A DNA stretch of 64,000 bases from Paucibacter sp. PLA-PC-4. GTDB lineage: Bacteria > Pseudomonadota > Gammaproteobacteria > Burkholderiales > Burkholderiaceae_C. Shown one piece after another: positions 9,385 through 17,638 of the stretch. How positions within the stretch are numbered: the first letter of the stretch is position 1; each line of letters begins with the position of its first letter. The notes beneath the pieces are model-generated. The model ran no database searches. It was not told the origin of the DNA and worked only from the letters and a program-made list of their open reading frames with translations. The position numbers and the translations under genes were made by a program. Location: assembly GCF_026241155.1 (NCBI RefSeq), contig NZ_JAPFGP010000001.1, positions 434,001 through 498,000 on the forward strand. Direction: 5' to 3'.

Positions 9385-11467
9385 CGATGACGCTGCCGAC
9401 ATAGTTCCGATCGGCCAGGTTCTCGATGCGGCCTAGCAGCTCCAGTCGGCCCGGGCCTAGCCTGGTCTGCCAGCGGGCGCGCAGGTTCAACAGGCCGTAG
9501 CCGGCCGCCGCGTCGCTGTTGATGTCGTTGACCTGCTGGCGGCCCTGGGCGCGGCCTTCCAGCGCCAGCTGGGTGTGGGGCGTCGCGTCCCAGGCCAGCT
9601 CGGCGTAGGCACTGCGCGAAATCGTGCCGGCGATGCGCCGGCCCGGCGCGACGTACAGCGTCGGATTGGTGCAGGGTGCGGCGGCGCAGATCGTAAAGCC
9701 ATCGCGGTAGCGCGCGTCCAGCCAGCTCAGTGCGAACTGGCTGCGCCAGCCGCGTGCGATCTGCCAGCGCAGATCCAGCTCTGCGCCTTCGCGGCGGGTG
9801 CGGCCGACATTGCGGAAGCTGGCGCGGCCTCCGCTATTGCTGGCCACACCGATTTCGTCGCGGCTATTGGCCTGGAACAGCGCCGCATCCAGAGCCAGCT
9901 CGGGCGCCGGCCGCCATTTAGCGCCCAGCTCCAGTTGGCGGCTGGTTTGGGCCCGCAGGCCGCTGTTGAATCCGGCCTGGCCGTCGTTGCGGTAGGCCAG
10001 CTCTCCCTGGGTCGGCGACTCGAACCCGCGGCCCAGGCTCAGATAGGTGTTGAGCGTGGGCAGGGCGCGCCACTGCAGCGCGGCGAAGGGGTTGGTGTAG
10101 CGGTAGCGCTGGCTGCCCGAGTCGTCCGGGTTGACGCCCTGCACATAGCGGTCGCGGGCCTTGAATTCGGTTTCGCCGCGGCGCAGGCCCAGGCTGGCCT
10201 GCCAGCGCGCGCTCAGCTCGATGTCGGCCTGGGCATAGAGATCGCGGCCGCCCAGGCGGTTACGTTCGTCGCGCCGCAGCCGGCCGGTCACGCCCAGCAG
10301 CCGGGTCTCGGCCGGTCCGGCGCTGAAGTTCTCGTAACCGCGCCGGTCCTCATTGCTGTCGTCAAGATTGGCGCCCAACACCAGCCGGGCCCGGCGCTCG
10401 TCGGCCAGTGTCCATTGCCAGACCAGTCGGCCGTCGACCCCGTAGTAGTCGCGCTCGAAAGCAATCACGCCACCGGGCTGGCGCTCGCTGGCCAGTTGGG
10501 TGGCGACCGGTATTGACTGCCATTGCGTTACTTCGCGGCGCCCGAAATGAGCGCTGAACAGCAGTTGCTGCAGTGCACCGGAATCGACGAAGCGATGCCG
10601 CCAACTCGCGCCGAGCTGTTGCTGGCGGGTGCTCTTGCGGGTGTTGTAGCGGTCCGGCTCGCCGGCCTCCTCCTGTGGCAGGGCCAGGCCTATGGTCTGC
10701 TGCGGGTCGGCTGTCAGCTGGGCCCGGTTCAGGCCCAACGGATCCTGGGCCGGTTGGTCGATCGCATTGAAGATCAGCACGACGCGGTCCTGCGCCCCGT
10801 CCCATGCCAAGCGCAGATTGGCCAGATCGCGGCGGCTGGCGCTCTGGCGCCTGAAGCCGTCAGTTTCGAAGCTGGAGAGCTGTGCGCGCACGCTGAAGGG
10901 CCGAGCCTCGCTAGCCGGCAACTCCACACCCAAGCGCCATTGGCGCAGGCCGTTGCTGGCGACATCGCTGTCCAGCAGCAGGCGGCGCTCGGTTGGCGCG
11001 GCACTGTGCAGCAAAATGGCTCCACCAGAGCTGTTGCCATAGAGGGCTGAGAACGGCCCTCGCACTACCTCGACCCGCTGCGCCCCGGCCAAATCGAAGT
11101 GCGAGACCTGACCCTGGCCGTCCGGGCCACTGGCGGGAATGCCGTCGCTGTAAAGCCGCAGGCCGCGCACGCCGAAGCTGGCGCGCGCACCGAAGCCGCG
11201 TGAGCTCAGCTGTAGGTCCTGGGCATAGTTATGGCGCTGGTTCGCGACCAGGCCGGGAACGCGCTGCAGCGCTTCGCTGAGATTGACCATCGCGCCGGCA
11301 TTGCGCAGCTGCTCGGCTTCGATGACGCTGACCGCGAACGGCGTGTCGAACAGGCGCTGCTCGACGCCGCCGCTGTCCAGCACGACACGCTCCAGCGTGT
11401 TTGTCTGGGCCTGCGCGCCAGCACTCAACACCAGCATCCAGGCTGTGGCGATCTCAGTTCGGCGCAT
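9302..11467 (-). CDS. pqqU: TonB-dependent outer-membrane receptor, PqqU (YncD)-like: probable PQQ importer
   Basis: This 721-residue protein has a signal peptide (to about residue 20), a plug domain (about 30-150) and a 22-strand barrel ending in an aromatic residue (RWSQNW). Stretches I recognise as matching E. coli YncD/PqqU include VPGLVANQRHNYAQDLQLSS, FGVRGLRLYSDGIPASGPDG, VEVVRGPFSALYGNSSGG and NYVGSVIVNEGNGRFFEP. PqqU takes up pyrroloquinoline quinone with TonB energy. The two genes before it in the same operon encode a PQQ-type dehydrogenase and a c-type cytochrome, which supports that ligand. It overlaps the cytochrome gene by 14 bases and the convergent lysR gene by 83 bases. Confidence 0.85.
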   Translation of the reverse strand: MRRTEIATAWMLVLSAGAQAQTNTLERVVLDSGGVEQRLFDTPFAVSVIEAEQLRNAGAMVNLSEALQRVPGLVANQRHNYAQDLQLSSRGFGARASFGVRGLRLYSDGIPASGPDGQGQVSHFDLAGAQRVEVVRGPFSALYGNSSGGAILLHSAAPTERRLLLDSDVASNGLRQWRLGVELPASEARPFSVRAQLSSFETDGFRRQSASRRDLANLRLAWDGAQDRVVLIFNAIDQPAQDPLGLNRAQLTADPQQTIGLALPQEEAGEPDRYNTRKSTRQQQLGASWRHRFVDSGALQQLLFSAHFGRREVTQWQSIPVATQLASERQPGGVIAFERDYYGVDGRLVWQWTLADERRARLVLGANLDDSNEDRRGYENFSAGPAETRLLGVTGRLRRDERNRLGGRDLYAQADIELSARWQASLGLRRGETEFKARDRYVQGVNPDDSGSQRYRYTNPFAALQWRALPTLNTYLSLGRGFESPTQGELAYRNDGQAGFNSGLRAQTSRQLELGAKWRPAPELALDAALFQANSRDEIGVASNSGGRASFRNVGRTRREGAELDLRWQIARGWRSQFALSWLDARYRDGFTICAAAPCTNPTLYVAPGRRIAGTISRSAYAELAWDATPHTQLALEGRAQGRQQVNDINSDAAAGYGLLNLRARWQTRLGPGRLELLGRIENLADRNYVGSVIVNEGNGRFFEPAPGRTWLLSARWSQNW

Positions 11468-11765
11468 GGGCTTCGATGCGGATGGCAGCGTACCAGGCGG
11501 CGAGATTGGCGATATCAGCGTCGCTCAGCGGCTTGGCCATCACGGCCATCACCTCATGAAGCCGCGCGCCGCTGCGGTAGGCCTTGAGCTGGCTGCTCAG
11601 ATAGATGGCGCTCTGGCCGGCCAGATGCGGGGCATCGGGCTGGCTGGAGATTCCCAGCGGCCCGTGGCAGACCGCGCAGGCCTGCGCCTTGGCCCGGCCA
11701 GCCGCGATGTCCTGGGCCCCGGCCGGCAGCGCAGCCAGCAAGGCGATGAAGAGGAGTGAACGCAT
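11454..11765 (-). CDS. Small secreted c-type cytochrome
   Basis: This 103-residue protein has a signal peptide (MRSLLFIALLAALPAGAQ) and one haem-binding site, CAVCH, at residues 30-34. A methionine in HEVMAVMAKP is a likely distal ligand, giving a class I cytochrome c fold. It lies between the PQQ-type dehydrogenase and the PqqU-like receptor. It therefore probably accepts electrons from the dehydrogenase in the periplasm and passes them to the respiratory chain. The 14-base overlap with pqqU suggests coupled translation. Confidence 0.9.
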   Translation of the reverse strand: MRSLLFIALLAALPAGAQDIAAGRAKAQACAVCHGPLGISSQPDAPHLAGQSAIYLSSQLKAYRSGARLHEVMAVMAKPLSDADIANLAAWYAAIRIEAHAPN

Positions 11766-11815
11766 GGCTTTAGAAGTAGAGGGCCCACCGCGAGGTGGGC
11801 CCGGTTCACGAGAGC

Positions 11816-13069
11816 TTAGGGCGCAGAATAACTGACACGGTAGAGCGCGCCGGCGAAGTCGTCGCTGATCAGCAGCGAGCCATCCTTCATCACTGCGACA
11901 TCGACGGGCCTGCCGCGGTACAGGCCGTTCTCGTCCAGCCAGCCCTCGGCGAAGACCTCGGTCTTGTCGGCCGTGCCATCGGCCTTCAGCGAGGTGAACA
12001 GTACCAGCGCGCCGACCGGCTTGGTTCGGTTCCAGGAGCCATGCTGTGCCGAGAAGAAGCCGCCCTGGTATTTGGTCGGAAACTGCTTGCCGGTGTAGAA
12101 GCTCATGCCCAGATCGGCTGCATGGGCGATGGTGTAGACCTGCGGGTCGGTAATGTTGGCCGGCAGCGGGTCCTTGTCATAGCCATGTTCGGTGATCCGG
12201 GTCTTGCCCTGGCGCCAGGGGTAGCCAAAGAACTGGCCGGCCTTGCTGATGCGGTTGATTTCGCCGGCCGGAATGTCGTCGCCCATGCCGTCAGTCTGGT
12301 TGTCGGTGAACCAGAGCGTGCCGTCCTTGGGGTTGAAGTCATGGCCTACTGAGTTGCGGATGCCGGTGGCATAGACCTCGCGCTTGCTGCCATCGAAGGC
12401 GTTCATCCGGATCATGCCGCCAATGCCCCATTCGTTGTAGAGCTTGAGCTTGTCGCGCGGCGGCACATTGAAGGGTTGGCCCAGCGAGACATAGAGCAAG
12501 CCGTCTGGCCCGATCTTGCAGACGCGTGCGCCGTGGTTGAAGCTCTCCTCCTCAGGTGGGATCAGCTTGCCTTGGCCGACCACTTCGATCACCGCGACAT
12601 CCGGGCCCTCGTAGAAGAACTCGGCGGCCGGGAAGTTCAACACGCGGTTGTGTTCGGCGACGACAAGGAAGCCGTCCTTGGTCCAGCAGACGCCGTTGGG
12701 GTTGCTGAACTTGAGCGACGGAGCAAAGGACTTGACCTCGTCGGCGATGCCGTCGCTGTTGCGGTCTGTGACGGCCCAGACCGAAGTCTTGCGGGTGCCG
12801 ACGAACAGCATGTTGGTGCTGGGCGCCACCGCCATATGGCGGGCGTCGGGCACCACCGCATAGAGCTCGATCTTGAAACCCGGTGGCAGCTTGATGCGCT
12901 TGAGGTTCTCTCGGATCGCGTCGGCATTGCGGCCGGTCTGCGGTACGGTGGGGATGTTCAGGTCGGTGGTGGCCACCTTGAATTGCTTGAGCTTGTCGAT
13001 GTTCGGCTGGGCCAGCGCCGCCGAGGCGATCAGCGCCAGGGCCGCGAACGCAGCTTGTTGGATGGGCAT
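11816..13069 (-). CDS. Secreted PQQ-dependent sugar dehydrogenase (glucose/sorbosone dehydrogenase family)
   Basis: This is a 417-residue protein. The start at 13069 is chosen because it gives a signal peptide (MPIQQAAFAALALIASAALA) and has a GGAG site 9 bases upstream. The frame is open for 65 more codons upstream, but these are not protein-like. The beta-propeller of the sorbosone/glucose dehydrogenase family shows ESFNHGARVCKIGPDGLLYV, ATGIRNSVGHDFNPKDGTLW and FTDNQTDGMGDDIPAGEINR. Family members oxidise sugars or aldoses in the periplasm with PQQ. No PQQ synthesis genes are in the window, so the cofactor may come through the adjacent PqqU-like receptor. Confidence 0.85.
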   Translation of the reverse strand: MPIQQAAFAALALIASAALAQPNIDKLKQFKVATTDLNIPTVPQTGRNADAIRENLKRIKLPPGFKIELYAVVPDARHMAVAPSTNMLFVGTRKTSVWAVTDRNSDGIADEVKSFAPSLKFSNPNGVCWTKDGFLVVAEHNRVLNFPAAEFFYEGPDVAVIEVVGQGKLIPPEEESFNHGARVCKIGPDGLLYVSLGQPFNVPPRDKLKLYNEWGIGGMIRMNAFDGSKREVYATGIRNSVGHDFNPKDGTLWFTDNQTDGMGDDIPAGEINRISKAGQFFGYPWRQGKTRITEHGYDKDPLPANITDPQVYTIAHAADLGMSFYTGKQFPTKYQGGFFSAQHGSWNRTKPVGALVLFTSLKADGTADKTEVFAEGWLDENGLYRGRPVDVAVMKDGSLLISDDFAGALYRVSYSAP

Positions 13070-13213
13070 GGTTGTCGTCTCCGGTTTGTTGTGGTGTCGA
13101 TGCCGCACTTGAGGCACGGCGCTTGGTTCGACGCAAAGCGCATACCAGGCCGGTTTCCCTGGGCGTAGCGCCGGCGAGCTGTTCAGTCTTGGCACAGTAG
13201 TGGTGACATCCGT

Positions 13214-13224
13214 ACAGATTCTGT
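13214..13224. promoter_or_regulatory. Short palindrome in the dehydrogenase / sigma-54 activator intergenic region
   Basis: ACAGA-T-TCTGT is a perfect 5-base inverted repeat in the 233-base divergent spacer (13070-13302). It could be an upstream activating site for the AcoR-like regulator. No convincing -24/-12 (GG-N10-GC) sigma-54 promoter was found on either strand of the spacer, only half matches. The role is unproven. Confidence 0.3.
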
Positions 13225-13302
13225 GCAATTGCCGCACTGCCGGCGGACCTGATACCGTCGCCAATCAGAACCGACATTGATCGGTCAGCCAGGAGACAAA
13301 CG

Positions 13303-15198
13303 ATGGCGGACAGCGAGCGTACGTTGGCGCACGCGCGGGCCTTGAGCTCGCGGGGCATGGCTTGGATGCAGTCGGAAGGCATGCCGCCGGCGACCATCCT
13401 CGACAGCTGGGCACGCTGCGCGCGCGCCGGCTTGGCGATCGATGGCGTGCCGCAGCGCGAGGTGGTCGAGGGCATGGAGCTGGCACGCCGGCGCGAGCAT
13501 GCCGCGCTGGTGCGGCGCCTGGCCCAGGCCGAGTTGGAGACTCTGTCGCAGCAGATCGCCGGCTCCAACTTCCTGTTGGCCTTTGCCGACCGGGATGGCG
13601 TCATCCTTGATCTTTATGCCGACAATCGCTTCGCGATGAGCGATGCCGATGCCGGCATCCTGGCCGGCAGCTGCTGGAGCGAGTCGCTCTGCGGCACCAA
13701 CGGCCTGGGCACGGCCCTTGCCACCGGTGCGCCGGTCGCGGTGACCGGGCCAGAGCACTACTTCCTTAAGCTTGGCGACATCTCCTGCAGCGCCGCACCG
13801 GTACGCGATGCGCTGGGCGAAATCGTCGGCGTGCTCGACGCCTCGTCTTACTACGCTTCGCGCCAGCAGCACACCCAGGTGCTGGTCAAGATGGCAGCCA
13901 CCCAGATTGAGAACAGCCTGCTGCTGCAGCAGATGCGCAGTCATCTGATACTGGCCGTGCACCCGCGCGCCGAGTTCCTGGCCACGCTCAGCGCCGGCTT
14001 GCTGGCCTTCGACGAGCGCGGCCGGCTGCTGGCGCTGAACCAGCGCGGCGCGGTCCTGCTGTCGGGACTGGAGGCGCGTCGCGGCGCCTCGTTCGAGGAG
14101 CTTTTCGGCGAGCCCTTCGACCTGATGCTGGCACGCTTGCACCGCCAGCCGGAGCTGCAGCTGCGAGATGCGCTGGGCAGCTCGCTGGTGGCGCGTGTGA
14201 TCGCCCGCCCGCCGGCGCCCCGGCCCAAGCCGGCAGCGGCCGCGCACGTGGGCGCACCGGCGTCCTTTTCACCACCGGCGCTGCCACCGCTGCCCGGCAT
14301 GCTGGCCGAGGACGCGGCGGTGGCCGAGGCCTGCCGCGTGCTACGTGCGGCCGTGGCCATGCGCGCGCCCATCCTGATCCAGGGCGAGACCGGCACGGGC
14401 AAGGAGCTCTTGGCACGGCGCGCACATGAGCTGAGCGGGCGGCGCGGCGAGTTTGTCGCGGTTAATTGCGGCGCGCTACCGGCCGAACTGTTCGAGGCCG
14501 AGCTGTTCGGCTACGTCGGCGGGGCCTTCACCGGCTCCCGCCGCGAGGGCAACGCCGGCCTGATCGCCAGCGCCGACGGCGGCAGCCTGCTCCTCGACGA
14601 AGTGGGCGAGCTGCCGCTGCCGCTGCAGGCGGTGCTGCTGCGCTTTCTGGACGACCAGCTGCTGCGCCCTGTCGGTAGCACGACGGCCCGCAAAGTCGAT
14701 GTGCAAGTGCTGGCGGCCAGCCATGTGGACCTGGAGGTCGAGGTGGCCGCCCGGCGATTTCGCGACGACCTGCTCTACCGGCTCAACACCATCAAGATCG
14801 CGTTGCCTCCGCTGCGCTGCCGCAGCGACTTCGCGCTGGCTGTGCGTAGCGTGCTGGCCGGGCTGGACGCACGGGCGCAGATCAGCGAGGCCGCCATCGT
14901 GCGCCTGCAGCGCTATGGCTGGCCGGGCAATTTTCGCGAGCTGCGCGCGGTGCTGACGCGGGCGCTGCTGCATCTTCAGGGGCAGGTTTTGACGCCGGTC
15001 GATGTGGCCGCCCAGCTGCCGGCGGTCACCGGCCTGGCCGGTTCGGCGTTGCAGCGCCACGGCACCGAGCTGGTGTTGCGCGAGTACGAACGTTGCGGCC
15101 GCAGCGTCAGCCGCACCTCGCGTCAGTTGGGCATCTCGCGCACCACCGTCTACCGTCATCTGCGCGAGGCGGCCGACGCCGCCCTGCTCAGAAGCTAG
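13303..15198 (+). CDS. AcoR-like sigma-54-dependent transcriptional activator (GAF, AAA+, Fis)
   Basis: This is a 631-residue protein. The N-terminal GAF sensor (about 85-205) carries CWSESLCGTNGLGTALATG and ITGPEHY-like residues typical of AcoR. A short PAS-like linker follows, then the AAA+ domain (about 335-560) with Walker A GETGTGKELL at residue 361, and a C-terminal Fis helix-turn-helix (SRTSRQLGISRTTVYRHL). The sigma-54-contacting loop, normally GAFTGA, reads GAFTGS at residues 407-412. Relatives activate alcohol, acetoin or PQQ-alcohol oxidation genes. It is divergent from the PQQ-type dehydrogenase operon and is its probable activator. Confidence 0.88.
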   Translation: MADSERTLAHARALSSRGMAWMQSEGMPPATILDSWARCARAGLAIDGVPQREVVEGMELARRREHAALVRRLAQAELETLSQQIAGSNFLLAFADRDGVILDLYADNRFAMSDADAGILAGSCWSESLCGTNGLGTALATGAPVAVTGPEHYFLKLGDISCSAAPVRDALGEIVGVLDASSYYASRQQHTQVLVKMAATQIENSLLLQQMRSHLILAVHPRAEFLATLSAGLLAFDERGRLLALNQRGAVLLSGLEARRGASFEELFGEPFDLMLARLHRQPELQLRDALGSSLVARVIARPPAPRPKPAAAAHVGAPASFSPPALPPLPGMLAEDAAVAEACRVLRAAVAMRAPILIQGETGTGKELLARRAHELSGRRGEFVAVNCGALPAELFEAELFGYVGGAFTGSRREGNAGLIASADGGSLLLDEVGELPLPLQAVLLRFLDDQLLRPVGSTTARKVDVQVLAASHVDLEVEVAARRFRDDLLYRLNTIKIALPPLRCRSDFALAVRSVLAGLDARAQISEAAIVRLQRYGWPGNFRELRAVLTRALLHLQGQVLTPVDVAAQLPAVTGLAGSALQRHGTELVLREYERCGRSVSRTSRQLGISRTTVYRHLREAADAALLRS

Positions 15199-15986
15199 GG
15201 GCGTCGGCCGACCCACCGTACGAAGACCAGCAGGCTTAGCAGCTGAGCGCCGGTATAGACCAGCGCGAAAGGCCAGTAGCTCCGCTCGCGGGTGGTGGCG
15301 GCCTCTGACGCCGAGGGCGCCGGCAGGCCTTGGGCGTGCAAGCGGGCCAGAGCCTGCTCGGCAGAGGCGGCGCGCAGCTCCAACAGATCGGCGCCATGGC
15401 GCTCCACCCATAGCTGCTGGTGCAGGCGCAGTACCGGCCGCTCGCCCAGCAGCCCGCGACGACCCTGCAGCGCTGCGGCAATGAAGTCGAGATAGCGCTC
15501 AGCCGCCTCAGCGGTCTCGAAGCGCAACAGGCGCAGCTCGCTGCCGTCGGCAAAGTGGGCACCGCGCATGCGCGTCAGGCCGACGGGGTTCGGCCCGCCG
15601 GTCGCGATCTCCTGCTCGGTCTGGGCGCCGTCAAACAGCCGCGTCTCGGCCAGCCGGTGACCGGGCGACGGCGCTTCTGCGACGACGCCCGGCAGGCTGC
15701 TGCCCCACATCAGTAGCAGCAGAGGCAGCATCAGCAGGCAGGCGAACAGATGCACAAGAGTCTGGCGCGGGGGTGTCGCCGCGGCCATCGCTGCCAGACC
15801 CAGGGTCGGCGGCAGCGCGCAGATCGCCAGCTGCCAGGGTGTCGGCGTGAGGCCTTGCAGCCAGCGCCAGCCGGGCAGGGCGGCGCCGGCCAGCAGCAGT
15901 AGGGCGCAGGCGACCGCGCCGATGCTGCGAAGATCGGCCGGCAGGGACTGCTGCCGGGCATGTTGGCGGACGCCTGGGCGGTTCAC
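15195..15986 (-). CDS. Hypothetical membrane protein, translationally coupled to the beta-helix protein
   Basis: The GTG start at 15986 shares bases with the upstream gene's TGA (a GTGA overlap), giving 263 residues. The frame is open far upstream but the extension is arginine-rich shadow sequence. Three N-terminal membrane segments are seen (CALLLLAGAALPGW, AICALPPTLGLAAMAAA, LFACLLMLPLLLLMWG). A soluble periplasm-like domain of about 130 residues follows (HRLAETRLFDGAQTEQEIAT onward), then a final membrane helix and a short basic tail. I do not recognise the family. Its stop overlaps the convergent activator gene by 4 bases. Confidence 0.7.
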   Translation of the reverse strand: MNRPGVRQHARQQSLPADLRSIGAVACALLLLAGAALPGWRWLQGLTPTPWQLAICALPPTLGLAAMAAATPPRQTLVHLFACLLMLPLLLLMWGSSLPGVVAEAPSPGHRLAETRLFDGAQTEQEIATGGPNPVGLTRMRGAHFADGSELRLLRFETAEAAERYLDFIAAALQGRRGLLGERPVLRLHQQLWVERHGADLLELRAASAEQALARLHAQGLPAPSASEAATTRERSYWPFALVYTGAQLLSLLVFVRWVGRRP

Positions 15987-16615
15987 AGCTGCCGCGCCAG
16001 CGCGCCCAGCGCGTAGTCCTTGCCCTTGTTGGCACGCGCGCTGGATTGTTCCAGCTGCCCGTTGTGCACCCAGAATCCGTCGCCGCCATTGCGCAGGGCC
16101 TGGACGCGGCGCAGCCGGACCGGCTGCGAGGCCGAGGTGTTGGCGTGCACGCCGGGGCCGGCGTTGTCGCTCAGCAGTACGTCGTCTACGGTGGCGCGCG
16201 CATCCAGGCGCAGTCCGGTTCCGGCAAAACCGCGCACATGGCCGTTGTGCACGCGTACATCGGCCGCGCTGATCTGCAGGCCGGCCAGGTCGGCGCGCGC
16301 CGCGGCGTCGCATTCGGTGCCGTCGACCTCGACGCTGCACAGCACCGGGCCGCGCAGGCTGAAGCCGCCCAGGTCGAGCTCTACTCCTGGCGCGCTGATC
16401 ACGATGCCGCTTTGGCCGGCCGGCACGTCGATGGTGGCGCTCAGGCGGTAGCGGCCGGGCCGATCCAGGCGCAGCGGGAATTCGTCGATCTGCGAGATCA
16501 GCTGCGGCTCACTCTGCGCTGGCACGCCAGCCCAGGCTGAGAAGAAGGCCGCAGCTGCCAGGGCGGCAACGGCCGGGATGGTGGCAAGCCAGCGGTGTCG
16601 TGCGGGGTGTTGCAT
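15983..16615 (-). CDS. Secreted right-handed parallel beta-helix protein
   Basis: This is a 210-residue protein with an N-terminal signal or membrane segment (ATIPAVAALAAAAFFSAW). Short repeating beta-helix rungs follow: VISAPGVELDLGGFSLRG, ISAADVRVHNGHVRGF and DNAGPGVHANTSA, and WVHNGQLEQSSARANKG. This resembles the right-handed beta-helix (NosD/pectate-lyase-like) repeats of secreted surface proteins. There are two cysteines (CSVEVDGTEC) that may pair. No catalytic motif is recognised. It is coupled by GTGA to the following membrane protein, so the two probably act together. Confidence 0.75.
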   Translation of the reverse strand: MQHPARHRWLATIPAVAALAAAAFFSAWAGVPAQSEPQLISQIDEFPLRLDRPGRYRLSATIDVPAGQSGIVISAPGVELDLGGFSLRGPVLCSVEVDGTECDAAARADLAGLQISAADVRVHNGHVRGFAGTGLRLDARATVDDVLLSDNAGPGVHANTSASQPVRLRRVQALRNGGDGFWVHNGQLEQSSARANKGKDYALGALARQL

Positions 16616-16698
16616 GTTCTGTCCTTCGCCGCGCCGGTATCGGCGCGTTGAAAGGCAGTCTGCGAGCCGCCGGCTTCAGCGGCGTTTCCGCAACGGGC

Positions 16699-17343
16699 TT
16701 AGGCTGTTTCTTTTGTTGTCGGCCCGGCGCTGGGCCAGGCACGCATCGCAGCGGCGGCGGTGGCCAGTAGGCTTTCGTGGCTGGCGCCGTCCTTGGCCTG
16801 GATAGACATGCCTTGGTAGACCGTGCTGTAGAAGCTGGCCAGCGCTGCGGCGTCGGTTTTGGCGGGCAGCTCACCGTCGCGTATGCCCTGCTCGATGCGG
16901 CAGCGCAGGCCGCTGTCGGCAGCAGCGCGGCGCTTGGCCAGTGCTGCCTGGATGTGGGACGAGGCCTCCGAGCAATTGGTCGCGGCCATCACGACCATGC
17001 AGCCCCGCGGGTGGCATGGCCGGGTCAGTTCCTCGGCGGCTTCCTCTAGCAGTCGCTTGATCGCGCCATGGGCGGTCGGCTCTTCTTCCAGCGCGCGCGG
17101 ATAGCCGCCAGCCGGACCCAGCGCATAGCGCTCGATGGCCTCCAGGAACAGGCGCTCCTTGTCGCCGAACGCGGTGTAGAGGCTGGGCGCGGTGATGCCC
17201 ATCGCGGCGGTCAGCTCGGCAATCGAGGCTGCTTCATAGCCACGCTGCCAGAACACATGCATGGCTTGCTCCAGCGCCTTGTCCCGATCAAAAGACAGGG
17301 GGCGGCCGCGTGGCTTGCAAACCTTGGCGTCGTTGATTTCCAT
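16699..17343 (-). CDS. TetR-family repressor of the adjacent RND efflux operon
   Basis: The helix-turn-helix reads SIAELTAAMGITAPSLYTAF, followed by DKERLFLEAIERY, typical of TetR. A ligand domain ending near residue 200 follows and contains HPRGCMVVMAATNCSEAS, a TetR_C-type stretch. The ATG at 17343 (MEINDAK) gives 214 residues. An ATG 10 codons upstream (17373) is also possible. Neither has a strong ribosome-binding site. It is divergent from the periplasmic adaptor gene, the AcrR/MexR-like arrangement, and probably represses the efflux genes and itself. Confidence 0.9.
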   Translation of the reverse strand: MEINDAKVCKPRGRPLSFDRDKALEQAMHVFWQRGYEAASIAELTAAMGITAPSLYTAFGDKERLFLEAIERYALGPAGGYPRALEEEPTAHGAIKRLLEEAAEELTRPCHPRGCMVVMAATNCSEASSHIQAALAKRRAAADSGLRCRIEQGIRDGELPAKTDAAALASFYSTVYQGMSIQAKDGASHESLLATAAAAMRAWPSAGPTTKETA

Positions 17344-17363
17344 AGTGATCGATAATAAATCTC

Positions 17364-17392
17364 TTGACGCCATAAAACAAGGCGACTACATT
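17364..17392 (+). promoter_or_regulatory. Candidate sigma-70 promoter of the RND efflux operon
   Basis: TTGACG (17364-17369) and TACATT (17387-17392) are separated by 17 bases, giving five and four matches to the two consensus boxes. The predicted start point, near 17399, lies just before the palindrome at 17408-17419, a place where a bound repressor would block transcription. Confidence 0.5.
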
Positions 17393-17407
17393 GCAGTCCA
17401 TAAATCG

Positions 17408-17419
17408 TAATGGTCATTA
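17408..17419. promoter_or_regulatory. Candidate TetR operator of the efflux operon
   Basis: TAATG-GT-CATTA is a perfect inverted repeat with a 2-base centre, in the 295-base divergent spacer between the repressor and adaptor genes. It lies directly downstream of the candidate promoter. An outer CATA/TATG pair (17399 and about 17424) may extend it. Confidence 0.5.
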
Positions 17420-17638
17420 TGAATATGGATTTAGCGCACATCATGACACGCTTTCACCGCCCCGCCTGTCGCCGCTGTTGACGAGGTCCAGGGCCGCAGC
17501 CGGCTGAGCCCCCAGGTCTTTGCCTAGGCGCCCAGCCCCACTCTTTGCTCCCGTTTCGTCGTTTTCGCGCAGACCCGCCGAGGTCTGGGTGAGGCCGCTG
17601 CATTGCTTCTCAAAAAACATCCGCCAGGAGTTCATCTC

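Noticed and set aside
13070-13264. 65-codon upstream extension of the PQQ-type dehydrogenase
   Set aside because: It would bury the signal peptide inside the protein; the ATG at 13069 has a good ribosome-binding site.
13070-13302. Sigma-54 (-24/-12) promoter for the PQQ operon
   Set aside because: Only half matches were found (TTGGCAC without a properly spaced GC; AATTGCA without a GG 10 bases upstream).
15987-16340. N-terminal extension of the membrane protein gene
   Set aside because: The extra 118 codons are an arginine-rich shadow of the beta-helix gene; the GTG in the GTGA overlap gives a sensible membrane protein start.
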